From the NCBI GenBank assembly GCA_002943765.1, contig PQWQ01000012.1, positions 1,804,190 through 1,868,189 of the forward strand: DNA of 64,000 nucleotides, written 5' to 3'. The position numbers were made by a program, and so were the translations under genes. This stretch comes from Psoroptes ovis. Taxonomy: Eukaryota > Arthropoda > Arachnida > Sarcoptiformes > Psoroptidae. How positions within the stretch are numbered: the stretch's first letter is position 1; each line of letters begins with the position of its first letter. Under the pieces are notes generated by a model. It worked only from the letters and a program-made list of their open reading frames with translations. It was not told the DNA's origin and made no database searches. Below are positions 11,271 to 21,423 of this stretch, in pieces.

Positions 11271-12202
11271 TTGAGATGCGCTTAGCGTATCTTCATCAAA
11301 CCAGCATAAATAAATAGCGCAGACTTAAAATTGATCATTATTCCACTTTTTTCGATCTGATAATTTTAGGCTATTACTCCCCTCTGGAAATATGACAATT
11401 TTAAAATATTATTGTTAAGTTCAACTATGACTGTTTATTAAACATGCGTGTCTTGATGCTGATCTGGTGTATATAAACGCTGCGCTATTGTAATATTGGA
11501 ATGACAAACTATTGTCAATAATGACTTTGTGATTTTCATTCTTCAATTGTATTTATTGCTTTGTTTTCATCTCATTATTTTAAACTATTAATTCCATATT
11601 TTTGCAATTTCAGAGTTTATTAATTGATAATAAATCTTCATTGACATAGGATAATTAAATAAAATTTTCTAAATATTTCATTAAACATATTTGAATAAAT
11701 TGAATTAGGTATAATTTGATGTCAATCAGTGTTGGTCAGAGCGGTGAAAATAAATTAATTTGTCTTATTTGCACCGGTGACCGGCAGGCTGCCACGTGAA
11801 AAATTATAAAATTATCTTGTATGAAAATTCTGATGAATTTTTAGAATGAAAATCATTACAAAGTGATTGAATAGATATGAAAAATGAACCAAAATTAGAG
11901 TTAAGAATTTTTATCTTTTCAAAGGACAGTTATAGCTAAAAATAACCCTTTCTGAGAAAAATAGATAAATGATCATTTTCAAGTCTCCGCTATTCATTTA
12001 CGCTAGTTCAGTCATTCTCAAAGGTTGCTTTTTTCGCTGCGGCACACTGAAAAAAGGAAAAGCCTTTATTTCCAAAATCTTGCGGCACACCAAGTAAAAG
12101 AATGAGTTAAATTTCCGATTGCCGCACACATTTGAAATCTGGCGGAACACTGGTTGATAATGACTGCGCTAGTTTTATGAAGATACGTTGAGCGCATCTC
12201 AA
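11271..12202. repeat. Long inverted repeat (about 70-bp arms) inside the hAT element
   Basis: The left arm starts TTGAGATGCGCTTAGCGTAT at 11271 and runs to about 11342. The right arm read in reverse starts TTGAGATGCGCTCAACGTAT at 12202. The first 25 bases differ at two positions. The match continues through CTTCAT, a TAAATAAATAGCGCAGACTT-like stretch and GATCATT, but only if the 158-bp insert at 12009-12166 and one duplicated 8-bp copy are removed from the right arm. No clear target duplication flanks the arms, so this is either a subterminal repeat of the outer element or an older inserted foldback unit. Confidence 0.65.
12009..12166. mobile_element. 158-bp hAT-type MITE with perfect 8-bp target duplication
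   Basis: CGCTAGTT lies immediately before (12001-12008) and after (12167-12174) the unit, a perfect 8-bp duplication. The ends are inverted: CAGTCATTCTCAA on the left and CAGTCATTATCAA from the right. The interior has repeated GCGGCACAC words (GCTGCGGCACACTG, TTGCGGCACACC, GCCGCACACA), typical of hAT terminal regions. It interrupts the right arm of the surrounding inverted repeat and is therefore younger than it. No coding capacity. Confidence 0.85.
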
Positions 12203-12394
12203 GATATCCATCTGGGCGCCAACGTGCAGCCACGAAAAATGCGTTGGGCAGCCAACGTGTCAATGCCCAACTGACGTATGCTGGGGTCTTTTCATAAATG
12301 GCTTACCCAATGGGGGTAGCAAAATATGCTGGGGCGCCGGCTGATTTTCGCACGCACTCAAAAAAAACCTCGGACCGGCACTGTTACTAAGATG

Positions 12395-13513
12395 CATGAT
12401 TATTCTCCTTGTTCTTATGATAAAATTTTCAGAAAGAAACATATTTCAAATCATTTGTACGTTTGTGACGTATGTACTTTTTGCTGGTGGTGATGATGAT
12501 AACAATTCAATTCATCAAATCGTTCAAATCATAATTCATTTGATAATCATAAAATAGAAATTTTCCATCCATACATACATACACATTCATTGATTCAACA
12601 TATGATTGAAAATCTAAAATTCAGTATTCAGTGGTATCAATTAATCGTGTATTTATACGAACGAATTGTTTGATTAATCAAATTTAATTAATCAGATATT
12701 CGGTACAATTATGATGATGATATCATTGCTCAATTCATTGCCGTGAAATGTCATAATTGAAATTTTTCACCTGAAAAGTTTACATTTGATGAATTCAATA
12801 GTATCTAGTCATATATTTACGGACAAATCAACAAATAATTCAAATGAATCATTTATCATTATCATTATTGTCATAAAAATGGATTCAACAAATAAACAGA
12901 TTATCAGATTTTCTTTTTAAATGGGGCCAAATCATTCATGAATTTTTTGGGTAGAAAAATAAATTGAAACCAAAATTGAATAATTTCGATATTGTTTGCG
13001 TAATGAAACATTTTTCACATTTTATTTATCTCGATATTGCCAAATATGATATAAACAATTTGTGCATACTGGTGTGATAATTCATATGAATAAAACATAT
13101 GAAAAGACTATTGATAATCAGTGAATCTTTCAAATATAAATTATTCGCTTTGTATTTGCGAAATAGCTAGGAATTTTAAACGAAAATCAATCGTCGAAAT
13201 GAATTGGATTGAAACAAGTTTTACTGAATTTTCAATGAAATTCAACTTGAAAAAATTACAAAATAATTAATTTTTATTATCAATTGAAAAATTATTGATT
13301 TATTGATTGAAAAAATGAATTATAAATAAATAAATTAATTATTATTATTATAAAATTCACTATAAAGACTAGTTGAATTGAAGAGAAATGATTGAATTTT
13401 GTACTTGTACTTATTATCATCATTTGATAATCTATCAAATTGTCCACCAATCTTTACTAATGTTTACCAAAACTGATATCATTCGATATAAATCATTCAT
13501 TCGTGATCATTGC
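12395..13513. other. AT-rich intergenic DNA and 3' UTR of the SH2 gene
   Basis: No ORF is supported. A minus-strand AATAAA (read as TTTATT at 13273-13278) lies about 240 bp past the SH2 gene stop and is a plausible poly(A) signal. The rest is low-complexity AT-rich sequence. Confidence 0.5.
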
Positions 13514-15656
13514 TCAAGCCGAAAACACTGGATAACGTAATCGTATATTTAATTTTGAATTAAATTCAGTCAATGAATTTTGTGAATAATGTATGATTAC
13601 TTGTTGTAATGTTTCAAATGAATATGGCCAACGTAATCCAAATCCTTGTTTGATTTTAAAACCGAAAAAAATATTTATAGAAATGGAAAGCAATAAATAT
13701 TTGATTAATAAATGTAAACATTCAATGATTGATAATGAAATTTATGATAATCAATGAATCAATCGAAAAATATTTACCATAAACTGAACGCATTATCAAA
13801 CAATGACGAACTGTATGACGGCATACGAACGACAGTGTATATTGACCGGGAAATTTTTCACTTTTTCTAAATTTAAATTAAATTTTTAATAAGAAAAACG
13901 ATTAGATTATCATTGATCAAATGATCGAGATTAATTCAAGATAATCATGGATTAAATTTTAAATTCAAAACAAATAAACATCATATTACCTAACTAAAAA
14001 TGTACCATCAGGTTTACCGCTTAATAATCGTTCGGAATTCAATCGGGTACAATTCGGTAGAAGCCAATTGAGTAATTTAAAACGATTCTGTACACAACGT
14101 TCACACATACAATCTAATCCGCTACATCGAATTGTTGGTTTTGTTGTTGTTGTTGTTGTTGTGGTTACAGTGGTTGGATTAGCCATTATCGATTGTAATT
14201 GAGTGATATTCGATGATGGTAATGATGTTTGCGATGATGAATCGGCCATCATTGTTGTTTGTTGTCCATGTCGACGATATCTGGAATCGTTGTTCAACAT
14301 TAATAAATGATGTGATGATGGTGGAGGTGGTGGTGGCGGTGGCGGCCGTGATGCGGGTGATAAAGACACTGTTGATGATAACAAAAATTGATTGATATTT
14401 GGATCAACATTGTTCAATCGGTCACCATCATCATCGTTAGGTTCTTCGATAATTTGTTTAGCGACCAATGTTTGACAACTACCATTATTATCATCATCAT
14501 CATCACCATCATCAGTGATATCATCATTATTATCACTTAGAATCCAATCATTTTCACTGAATGTATTCGGATTGATGTTATTGTGATTTGGCCGAATACT
14601 TTGATTGGCCACACCTGGTATTATGGTCGATTCGCTTTTACCAATCGTCGATTCGGTTGTTGTTGTTGATGTTTGATTTACTTGTTCCAGCAAATCATCA
14701 AGACTTAGATTTAAATTTTCCAATTGTTTTGTTGTTGTTACTAATGATGATAATTTTGTCGGTGGCGGTGATAATGGTGGTCTTGGTGGAAATACTGTGG
14801 AATAGTTTTGATGATTGTTCGATGTAGATGATTCTAAAATTGGTGGCGTACCGAATATCGTTAATGGTCTTATACGTGCTGTTAATTGTGTATTATTACC
14901 GTGATTATTATTAACATTCGATTGATTCATAGATGATAATAATGGTGGTGGAGGTGGTGTTCGCCGTACAAAACGATTAACATTATTTTTATTGGATTGA
15001 ATCTTTTGGTTGATCTGATTTGTTTGATTATTATCATTAAAATTAGTGTCGAATAAACATTGATACATTGAATTTGGATCGAAATTATTTGAATTCATAT
15101 TATTATTATTCGATTTGATTGAAATACTTTTAATCCTTATATCATTATCATTACTCAGTGTTGTCATTGTTGATTTCAATGATAATGATGATGGTGATTG
15201 TTGCTGGAGCTTTTGTGCTTGTTGTTGTTGAAAATTATCAATCGAATCGAAAAATATTGAACTACTTCTTCTTGTAATCAATGATGATGATGATGATGAT
15301 GGTAATGGTGTTGATGGTGATTGTGGCTGTTGATGATTATTATATTGTTGATTACTATATTGATTATGATGATTCATAATTTGATTATTATCATTGAAAA
15401 ATTGTTGTTGCTGATCATCACCATTGTTGTTAAGTAAACGATTATCAAAATATTCTTGATTACTTAATAAATGTATACAATCCGAATCGGATAACCGTTT
15501 CCATGATGAATGTGTTAAAAATGTTGATACAGTCGATGCTGTTGTCGATGATGATGATGGTGATGATGATGAATCGATCGATGATGATCCTGGCATTGAA
15601 GCCGCTGCTGATGATGATAATTGTAATGATTTGGATTTTGATCTTGATTGACCCAT
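13514..15656 (-). CDS. Disordered protein with C-terminal PI3K-regulatory-type SH2 domain
   Basis: Three exons: 15656-13990, 13866-13778 and 13644-13514, all GT-AG and in phase, giving 628 residues. The start at 15656 gives MGQSRSKSKS, a glycine-2 plus basic cluster like the myristoylation signals of Src kinases; an in-frame ATG 34 codons upstream would bury it. Residues ~12-520 are Ser/Asn/Gln/Pro-rich with several polyproline runs (PPPPPPPPP, RPPLSPPP) that could bind SH3 domains. The last ~110 residues form one SH2 domain: NSERLLSGKPDGTFLVRKSE, then GQYTLSFVCRHTVRHCLI, YGFGLRWPYSFETLQQVIIH and a C-terminal LNIRLRYPVFSA. The FLVR arginine is present. HTVRHCLI, GFG--WPYS and the -YPV- end best match the C-terminal SH2 of PI3K p85/p60 subunits. 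No SH3, BH, N-SH2 or iSH2 coil was seen. Confidence 0.8.
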
Positions 15657-17732
15657 TGATATTTGATATTTTGGAAAAATACTCTTCTGATTCCAACACA
15701 GTAATTGATTTAACTGAAACAATTCAAAATCAAAAAATGCTGAAAATTCGCGAATCAATCGTTACAAACAAAAATGTAATTGGTAATCGCTAACAAACTA
15801 ACAAACAAACGACCAGCAGCAGTTTGTCAATCAACAATCAACAAATCATCCGGATGGATGATACGACAGCAACAGCAACAACAACCGCCAACAATAACAC
15901 AACAATGAAAAATACAGCATTGACGACATTTATTCAATATAATCGACATATTTTACAATATTGATAAATGATTTCAATGATTTCATTTGAAAATGTTAAT
16001 TTTGAATAATTGTAAAATTGAATGAATACAATTTGATTACGATTTTAATTACAACAAATGTGTACTGATCGAAAACATGGAAAACAAAAGTGAAAAACAA
16101 AACAAAATCAAATCAAAATTGACAATTTTTGGCTGTAAAACAACAAAATATCAGCAATTATACTTCCGTTCAATGTGTATGGTTCAACAAGTGTTTGGAC
16201 ATGTAGTTTGATTGTTGTTTATTATCATAATTGTTTACAGCAGTTATACCCTTGTTTAACGCTGCATAAAAATTGATCGGAATCTCATTTTTCAACATGG
16301 ATTCATTGTTGGAATAAGATTCATGGGCTTGAATTTCTGATCAAATTTATGATGACCGTCATCAATTGTTGAATTTTTCAAATTACACAGTCTTAAATGG
16401 TATCAGATGTTTCACAGGAAAGTATCCACCGCTTTAACCGAGGTAACAATTTACAAATCATCATCATCATCATCATCAACAACAACAACAAGAACGATTA
16501 TTTGATTTCCGTTTACGAACAAATATTCATCAATAAAATATTTTGTAAATGTCCATTGTATAATCATTTGCCATGTCAAACAGAAATAGAATTTTTCATT
16601 CGAAAAATTATTGGACGATATTCGTGTCTGAATTTTTGACATTTTCATCTGAATTAAATTCGATTTAATTCTAATAAATTTCATTGTTACGTAATTTTGT
16701 CCATTTTAGATTAAGTTTGTTCAAATATTATTATTGAAATGACATTTCTTAAGATATATGTTGTTAGGCGCATATTTACGAATGACAAATGGTCATACAC
16801 GATATTTATTTAATTTCATTTTTTGTCAAAATTTAATTTTAAATAAATTCAAATTAGAATAAATTGAATTAATTAATTTTGTTTTCTAGAATTTTCAATC
16901 ACATTCATTTAACATATTAAAACAACAACACCCGAACACAAGTGAAATTTACCGATCGGTAATCATCGAAATTAAACAGAAAATAATGGCTTGAAGCAAA
17001 GCTTCAATGATAATATTCGATTATTTCTATCCTTATTCCCCCATAACATTTATTGTTATGAGGTTAGCTAAGGTGAATTTGGCTGGTGAAAATGATAGCT
17101 GCATGTGAATCACCTCTTATGCATTAGTTCATGAACTTGGCTAAACATTTCTCTATGTACACCAATTAACCGATCACCATACAGCGTTCATCGTCTTCAG
17201 CCTATTCATCCTTCATGTACAGACATAAGACGCTTGTCAGGTGTATGAAAAATCATGGCGTTCAATCTAAAAGGCAAATGGGTTAAGTGGCAACCAAAAA
17301 CTGATTAAACTTTATCAAAATAAGGACACAAACCATTGAAAAAATGGTTTTGAAAATTTGAGAATTTGGCCTCATTTCGATTCTATTACATGGGCAATTG
17401 TTTGCTTTCGCTTTTTTTCTATGACGATATATATTCATTGTTTATTTAAACCATTTTATTTATCATTGTAATTGTAAATAAACTACGCACAAATTCAAAA
17501 GAATATTATTCTTCGACCACAGAATTGTCAACCTACTGGTTTTTCTTATTTAGAATTGTGATTCCTGGAAATTGTGATCATTTGCCGAACAAAGAAGAGG
17601 CCTGGACCAAATCAACAGAAAAAATTGATATAAAAAGCCATGACAAGACTCGGGAATTCTCATTACATTCAAGTTCCAAATTTGAAATTCTGAAATCCAA
17701 AAATTTGAAATTTCAAAATTTAATTAAAAAAA
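15657..17732. other. Intergenic region between divergent genes
   Basis: Holds the 5' UTR/promoter of the minus-strand SH2 gene and the upstream region of the small secreted protein gene. Around 17030-17250 the composition is more balanced and might contain a non-coding first exon of the downstream gene, but no splice pair could be fixed. Nothing else recognised. Confidence 0.4.
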
Positions 17733-18194
17733 ATGTATTCACAAGTCTCCATGTTGCATTATTCAATGATAATTATCATCTTCATATGTTTATGCATTAA
17801 TTTCATTGATTCCAAAACTCTTCAACTCAGCATCGATCATTATCATTGTGACGAATGTATTGATTATGATATTATGCATGATAATGGTATCGATTTTGAT
17901 GCTGAATCCCTGCTACCATCGTCATTGTTGCCAATCGATCCATGGCCATCGGATTCGATGAATGATTCGATTCCGAAAAATTCTAAAGTGAAATCAAAAT
18001 TATTATTAATATTATTGAATCAACATTATTCATTGTTGATGTATCATATGAATGAATATACCAACTATGGACAACAAAAACAGCCGATAAAACGACATTC
18101 CAATGATGAAATATTACCAACATCATCATCATCTTCATCTTATTCGTATAAATCAAATTATTCTTTGTTGTTTAAACGTGTGAAAAAAATTTAA
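17733..18194 (+). CDS. Small secreted protein, family not recognised
   Basis: 153 residues from ATG 17733, or 147 from the in-frame ATG at 17751. Either start gives a clear signal peptide: a hydrophobic run MIIIIFICLCI, then NFIDSK as a likely cleavage region. The mature part is acidic at first (HCDECIDYDIMHDNGIDFDAE), then has a hydrophobic helix-like stretch LLLILLNQHYSLLMYHM, a dibasic KR site (QPIKRHSNDE), a poly-Ser patch and a basic end (FKRVKKI). Only two Cys follow the signal. The signal plus KR sites would suit a neuropeptide or hormone precursor, but no known peptide family was recognised. Likely AATAAA signals follow near 18548. Single exon. Confidence 0.55.
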   Translation: MYSQVSMLHYSMIIIIFICLCINFIDSKTLQLSIDHYHCDECIDYDIMHDNGIDFDAESLLPSSLLPIDPWPSDSMNDSIPKNSKVKSKLLLILLNQHYSLLMYHMNEYTNYGQQKQPIKRHSNDEILPTSSSSSSYSYKSNYSLLFKRVKKI

Positions 18195-19018
18195 AACAAA
18201 TACATTGACTTGATGACTCGTTGAATTGATTTCAAACGAATCAATTGTTGATGAATCGAATGATTCATCACTATCGAATGATTATTCAGGATTATTTCAT
18301 CACTATTTTCTCCAGAATCCGATGCAATTATCAATGAAATTTTAATTGAAATCATTTTTGTTTCACCAATTATTATGATCTGATTTTTGTTTTTTAATTA
18401 CAACAAATTTCTACATGTGAAAAAAACTCTGGTTTATCTGTTGTTTTGATATTGAATTTGTTTTTGATTTTTTTTTCAATTCTTGTCTTTCGTATATATT
18501 TTTGTATGATTTTTTTTTATTTTTATTAAATAATGTAAAATTATCAATAAAATATATAAATTTCGCGCCAAATAATTTTTAAAATTTTGAATTTTTTTTT
18601 CTATTTCACAAATTCGAATTCGAATGTGGAAATAGTCTTTTTTGATCAATTTCAGAGCAAAACGGGCGGAGTTTATTGGCACTATTATCATGTGTTGTTT
18701 TTTGACAACTAAATCACGTGATTCATTTGCCAAAAAAATACAAAACATCTGTCATTTTGTGCTTGGGCCGTGGCCACCAACAAAACAATGGGCTACCACA
18801 ACCAAAAACAGCCTGATTGCGGCGTTAACACACGTCATTTTATTTGAAAAATGATTAAATATTTGATTATTTGAAATTAATTCATTTTTTTAATTCAAAT
18901 TTGATTACAATCAATTATTTTTCAATTATTTTCTTTATATAAATTACATAAAATTATTTTGAATTACAAAAATAGTAATTATTTCTAATTATTTCCATTT
19001 ATTTATGTTTTAAAACAA
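18195..19018. other. Intergenic region with probable PDIA6 promoter
   Basis: The first 350 bp is AT-rich 3' flank of the secreted-protein gene. About 18640-18840 is less AT-rich and has promoter-like elements: the perfect palindrome AATCACGTGATT (E-box CACGTG) at 18712-18723 and a reverse-strand TGACGTG at 18831-18837. The remaining 180 bp up to the PDIA6 start is A/T-rich leader. Confidence 0.45.
18831..18837 (-). promoter_or_regulatory. Candidate unfolded-protein-response element (TGACGTG)
   Basis: CACGTCA on the plus strand reads TGACGTG on the minus strand, matching the core of the XBP1/ATF6 site TGACGTG(G/A) except for the following base (T). It lies about 180 bp upstream of the start codon of an ER protein disulfide isomerase, a gene class induced by ER stress in animals. 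A 7-bp match can occur by chance. Confidence 0.35.
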
Positions 19019-20404
19019 ATGAAAATGGCCAAAGGTTTGTATCTTGGATTATGTTCGTGTCATTTTAATTATTTTCGCCCAAAATTTCAAGGTTCTCTAT
19101 GTACATTCATTGTTATATCATCATTGTTACATATTTCCAATGCATTATATGATCAATCATCAAATGTCGTCGAATTGACGCCGACAAATTTTCAATCACG
19201 AGTCATCGATTCAAATGATGTATGGATTGTTGAATTTTATGCACCATGGTGTGGACATTGTCAAAATTTGGTACCAGAATATCAAAAAGCAGCTAAAGCA
19301 TTGAAAGGTGTCGTTAAAGTTGGTGCTGTTAATGCTGATGAACATAAATCACTTGGTTCCCAGTATGGTGTTCGTGGTTTTCCAACGATAAAAATTTTTG
19401 GTTTGAATAAAAATAAGCCTGTGGAATATCAAGGACAACGTAACGCACAAGGTTTGATCGATGCTGGTTTTCGTGAATTGCGTAATATTGTTGATAGCCG
19501 CAGTGGCGGTCGTTCATCATCATCAAGCAGTGGAAGTAAATCGAAAGATGTTATTGAGCTGACTGAATCGAATTTCGATGAAAAAGTATTGAAATCCGAT
19601 GATTTATGGTTGGTAGAATTTTATGCACCATGGTGTGGACATTGTAAAAATTTAGCACCAATTTGGGCTGAAGTCGCTACTGAATTACTTGGTAAAGTTA
19701 AAGTTGGTGCTGTCGATGCAACTGTTCATCAATCATTGGCAAGCCGTTATGAAATTCGAGGTTTTCCAACAATCAAAGTATTTGCTGCCGGTAAAAAAGA
19801 TGGCAGTGCAGAAGAATATCAAGGTGGACGTACAAAATCGGATTTTGTCACATTTGCATTGGAAAAATTAGAAGAATCAATGGAAGCACCTGAAGTGGTT
19901 GAATTAACCGAAGGAAGTGAACAATTGAAAAATGCATGTGAAAATTCACAATTATGTATTCTAGCTGTGCTGCCACATATATTAGATTGTCAATCAAAAT
20001 GCCGCAATGATTATATCGATATCCTGAAACGTACATCCGAACGTTTCAAAAAAAATCGTTGGCAATATTTATGGATGGAAGCTGGAAAACAAATGGATTT
20101 AGAACAAGCATTGGATATCGGTGGTTTCGGTTATCCAGCAATGGCCGTCATTAATGGTCGTAAAATGAAATATTCATTATTACGTGGATCATTTTCCTAT
20201 GAAGGTATTGGAGAATTTCTCCGTGATTTATTATATGGACGTGGTTCAAGCCTACCATTACGTACAAATCAATTACCAACCGTTATCAAAACAGAACCAT
20301 GGGATGGTAAAGATGGACAAATGCCTGTGATTGATGATATTGATTTGAGTGATGTAGATTTAGATGATAACAGTGCTGATGGTGGTAAAAAAACTGAACT
20401 TTGA
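19019..20404 (+). CDS. PDIA6: Protein disulfide-isomerase A6 (P5 type)
   Basis: 461 residues, single exon. An N-terminal hydrophobic segment (SLCTFIVISSLLHISNALY) is the signal peptide; ATG at 19019 or 19025 could start it. Two thioredoxin domains follow, each with the active site WCGHC (residues 77-81 and 205-209) in FYAPWCGHC, each with a cis-Pro RGFPTIK further on. A non-catalytic third thioredoxin-like region and an acidic tail come next, ending KKTEL, a KDEL-like ER retention signal. This order and length match the P5/PDIA6 family, which oxidises and isomerises disulfides in the ER lumen and interacts with BiP and stress sensors. A poly(A) signal AATAAA lies at 20456-20461. It is convergent with BORCS8, with only 104 bp between stops. 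Confidence 0.95.
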   Translation: MKMAKGLYLGLCSCHFNYFRPKFQGSLCTFIVISSLLHISNALYDQSSNVVELTPTNFQSRVIDSNDVWIVEFYAPWCGHCQNLVPEYQKAAKALKGVVKVGAVNADEHKSLGSQYGVRGFPTIKIFGLNKNKPVEYQGQRNAQGLIDAGFRELRNIVDSRSGGRSSSSSSGSKSKDVIELTESNFDEKVLKSDDLWLVEFYAPWCGHCKNLAPIWAEVATELLGKVKVGAVDATVHQSLASRYEIRGFPTIKVFAAGKKDGSAEEYQGGRTKSDFVTFALEKLEESMEAPEVVELTEGSEQLKNACENSQLCILAVLPHILDCQSKCRNDYIDILKRTSERFKKNRWQYLWMEAGKQMDLEQALDIGGFGYPAMAVINGRKMKYSLLRGSFSYEGIGEFLRDLLYGRGSSLPLRTNQLPTVIKTEPWDGKDGQMPVIDDIDLSDVDLDDNSADGGKKTEL

Positions 20405-20508
20405 ATTGAAAAATTTTATCTGTAAATTCTTTATTTTCTATATTTCTCAAATATGAATAAATTGCTTATATCAAATCTTTAATTTGTTTAAGAAAAAAGA
20501 GATTCATT

Positions 20509-21423
20509 TCATTGATTTATCACAGATTTGTCATGATTCACCATTGAATCATCTTCCATCGACGTTGGTGATGTAGTCGGCGGTGGATTGTCATTGATAG
20601 CTTCAGGCAGTGTATACAATGATTTTGATGATGTAACAGATGTATTCGCTGGTGTATTTTTTACATTATCTTCAACACTGTTTTGTTGTTTCGGCTGTAT
20701 ATTCATTGATTCTTTATTTGTAAATTGATTAATCAATGACCGAATATCGGCACTAACAGATGATGCCACCGATATTGGTAGGGATTGTGAAAAATCAAAT
20801 GATGTTGAAAAACGATTAAAACGATTATTTGAATTTGATGCTGATGATGATGAAATTCGTATACGTCTTGTTGCTGTTGTTTTTGTTGATGATTGTTCTT
20901 GTTTTATTAATGGATCAACATTATCTTTGATTTGATCATTATTAACAAGCTGTTGTTGTTGTTGTTTTAATTTTTCTTTTACACGTCTTTTAACATTTTC
21001 TTCATAATCATATTGTTGTTTTAAATATATTGATTTTTTCAATAATGATTGTATTGTTTCAAATGATTGTTGTGATTTTCGTATCGAATCAATTGATTCA
21101 TTTGTATATTCAATATCATACAATAAACCTTTCAATATTGATTCATTATGCAATGATTCATTCTTTTTCTGTATCATAATCGGTAATGAACGTTGTATAT
21201 GTTCTTGTATACGATATAATGCTAATGTCGGTTCATTTGTTGTTAAATAAATTGTTTCAGTTATTTTATCACATGCTAAAATGGGGTGAAATGAATAAAT
21301 TAATTTGAACAAATCAAAACAATTTGAACAAATCAAACAGGAAATTTACCAACTTTTTTTAGCTTTACGTATCAATTCACCATCGATTGTTTCATGAGTG
21401 TAATTTTGATTAATTCCAAACAT
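20509..21423 (-). CDS. BORCS8: BLOC-1-related complex subunit 8 with long low-complexity tail
   Basis: Two exons, 21423-21354 and 21275-20509, 278 residues. The core EHIQRSLP with NEPTLALYRIQ before it, and the later QSLLKKSIYLKQQY, match BORCS8 (MEF2BNB), a BORC subunit that recruits ARL8 to lysosomes for kinesin-driven outward movement. Joining exon 1 (LIRKAKKT) to CDKITETIYL reproduces the family's KKVTDKFTESVY region. The reading phase requires the weak donor A|GTTGGT; the stronger TG|GTAAAT four bases on would hit a stop. The human protein is about 119 residues; here about 160 extra C-terminal residues are Gln/Ser/Asn-rich. It is head-to-head with RPL11 (266 bp apart). A minus-strand AATAAA at 20435-20430 lies within the PDIA6 3' UTR. 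Confidence 0.9.

Larger units (their letters stand above)
10782..12383. mobile_element. Non-autonomous hAT-type element (outer element of a nested stack)
   Basis: The ends are inverted repeats: CAGGGCCGGTCCGA on the left, and on the right the reverse complement of CAGTGCCGGTCCGA (13 of 14 match). The 8-bp word CTAAGATG directly precedes the left end (10774-10781) and recurs at 12387-12394, three bases (TTA) beyond the right end. This fits the 8-bp target duplication of hAT transposons with a small boundary change. The interior is GC-richer than its surroundings near both ends, with CACGCAGG and GGCGCC words, and has no transposase ORF. It would need a transposase supplied elsewhere. Other elements have inserted into it (see the entries inside it). 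Confidence 0.75.

Noticed and set aside
12066..12442. Minus-strand ORFs at the right end of the hAT element
   Set aside because: They cross the boundary of the nested MITE and the element end, and carry no transposase motif.
18476..18854. Short ORFs on both strands upstream of PDIA6
   Set aside because: No conserved features; they overlap each other in the presumed promoter and 3' flank.
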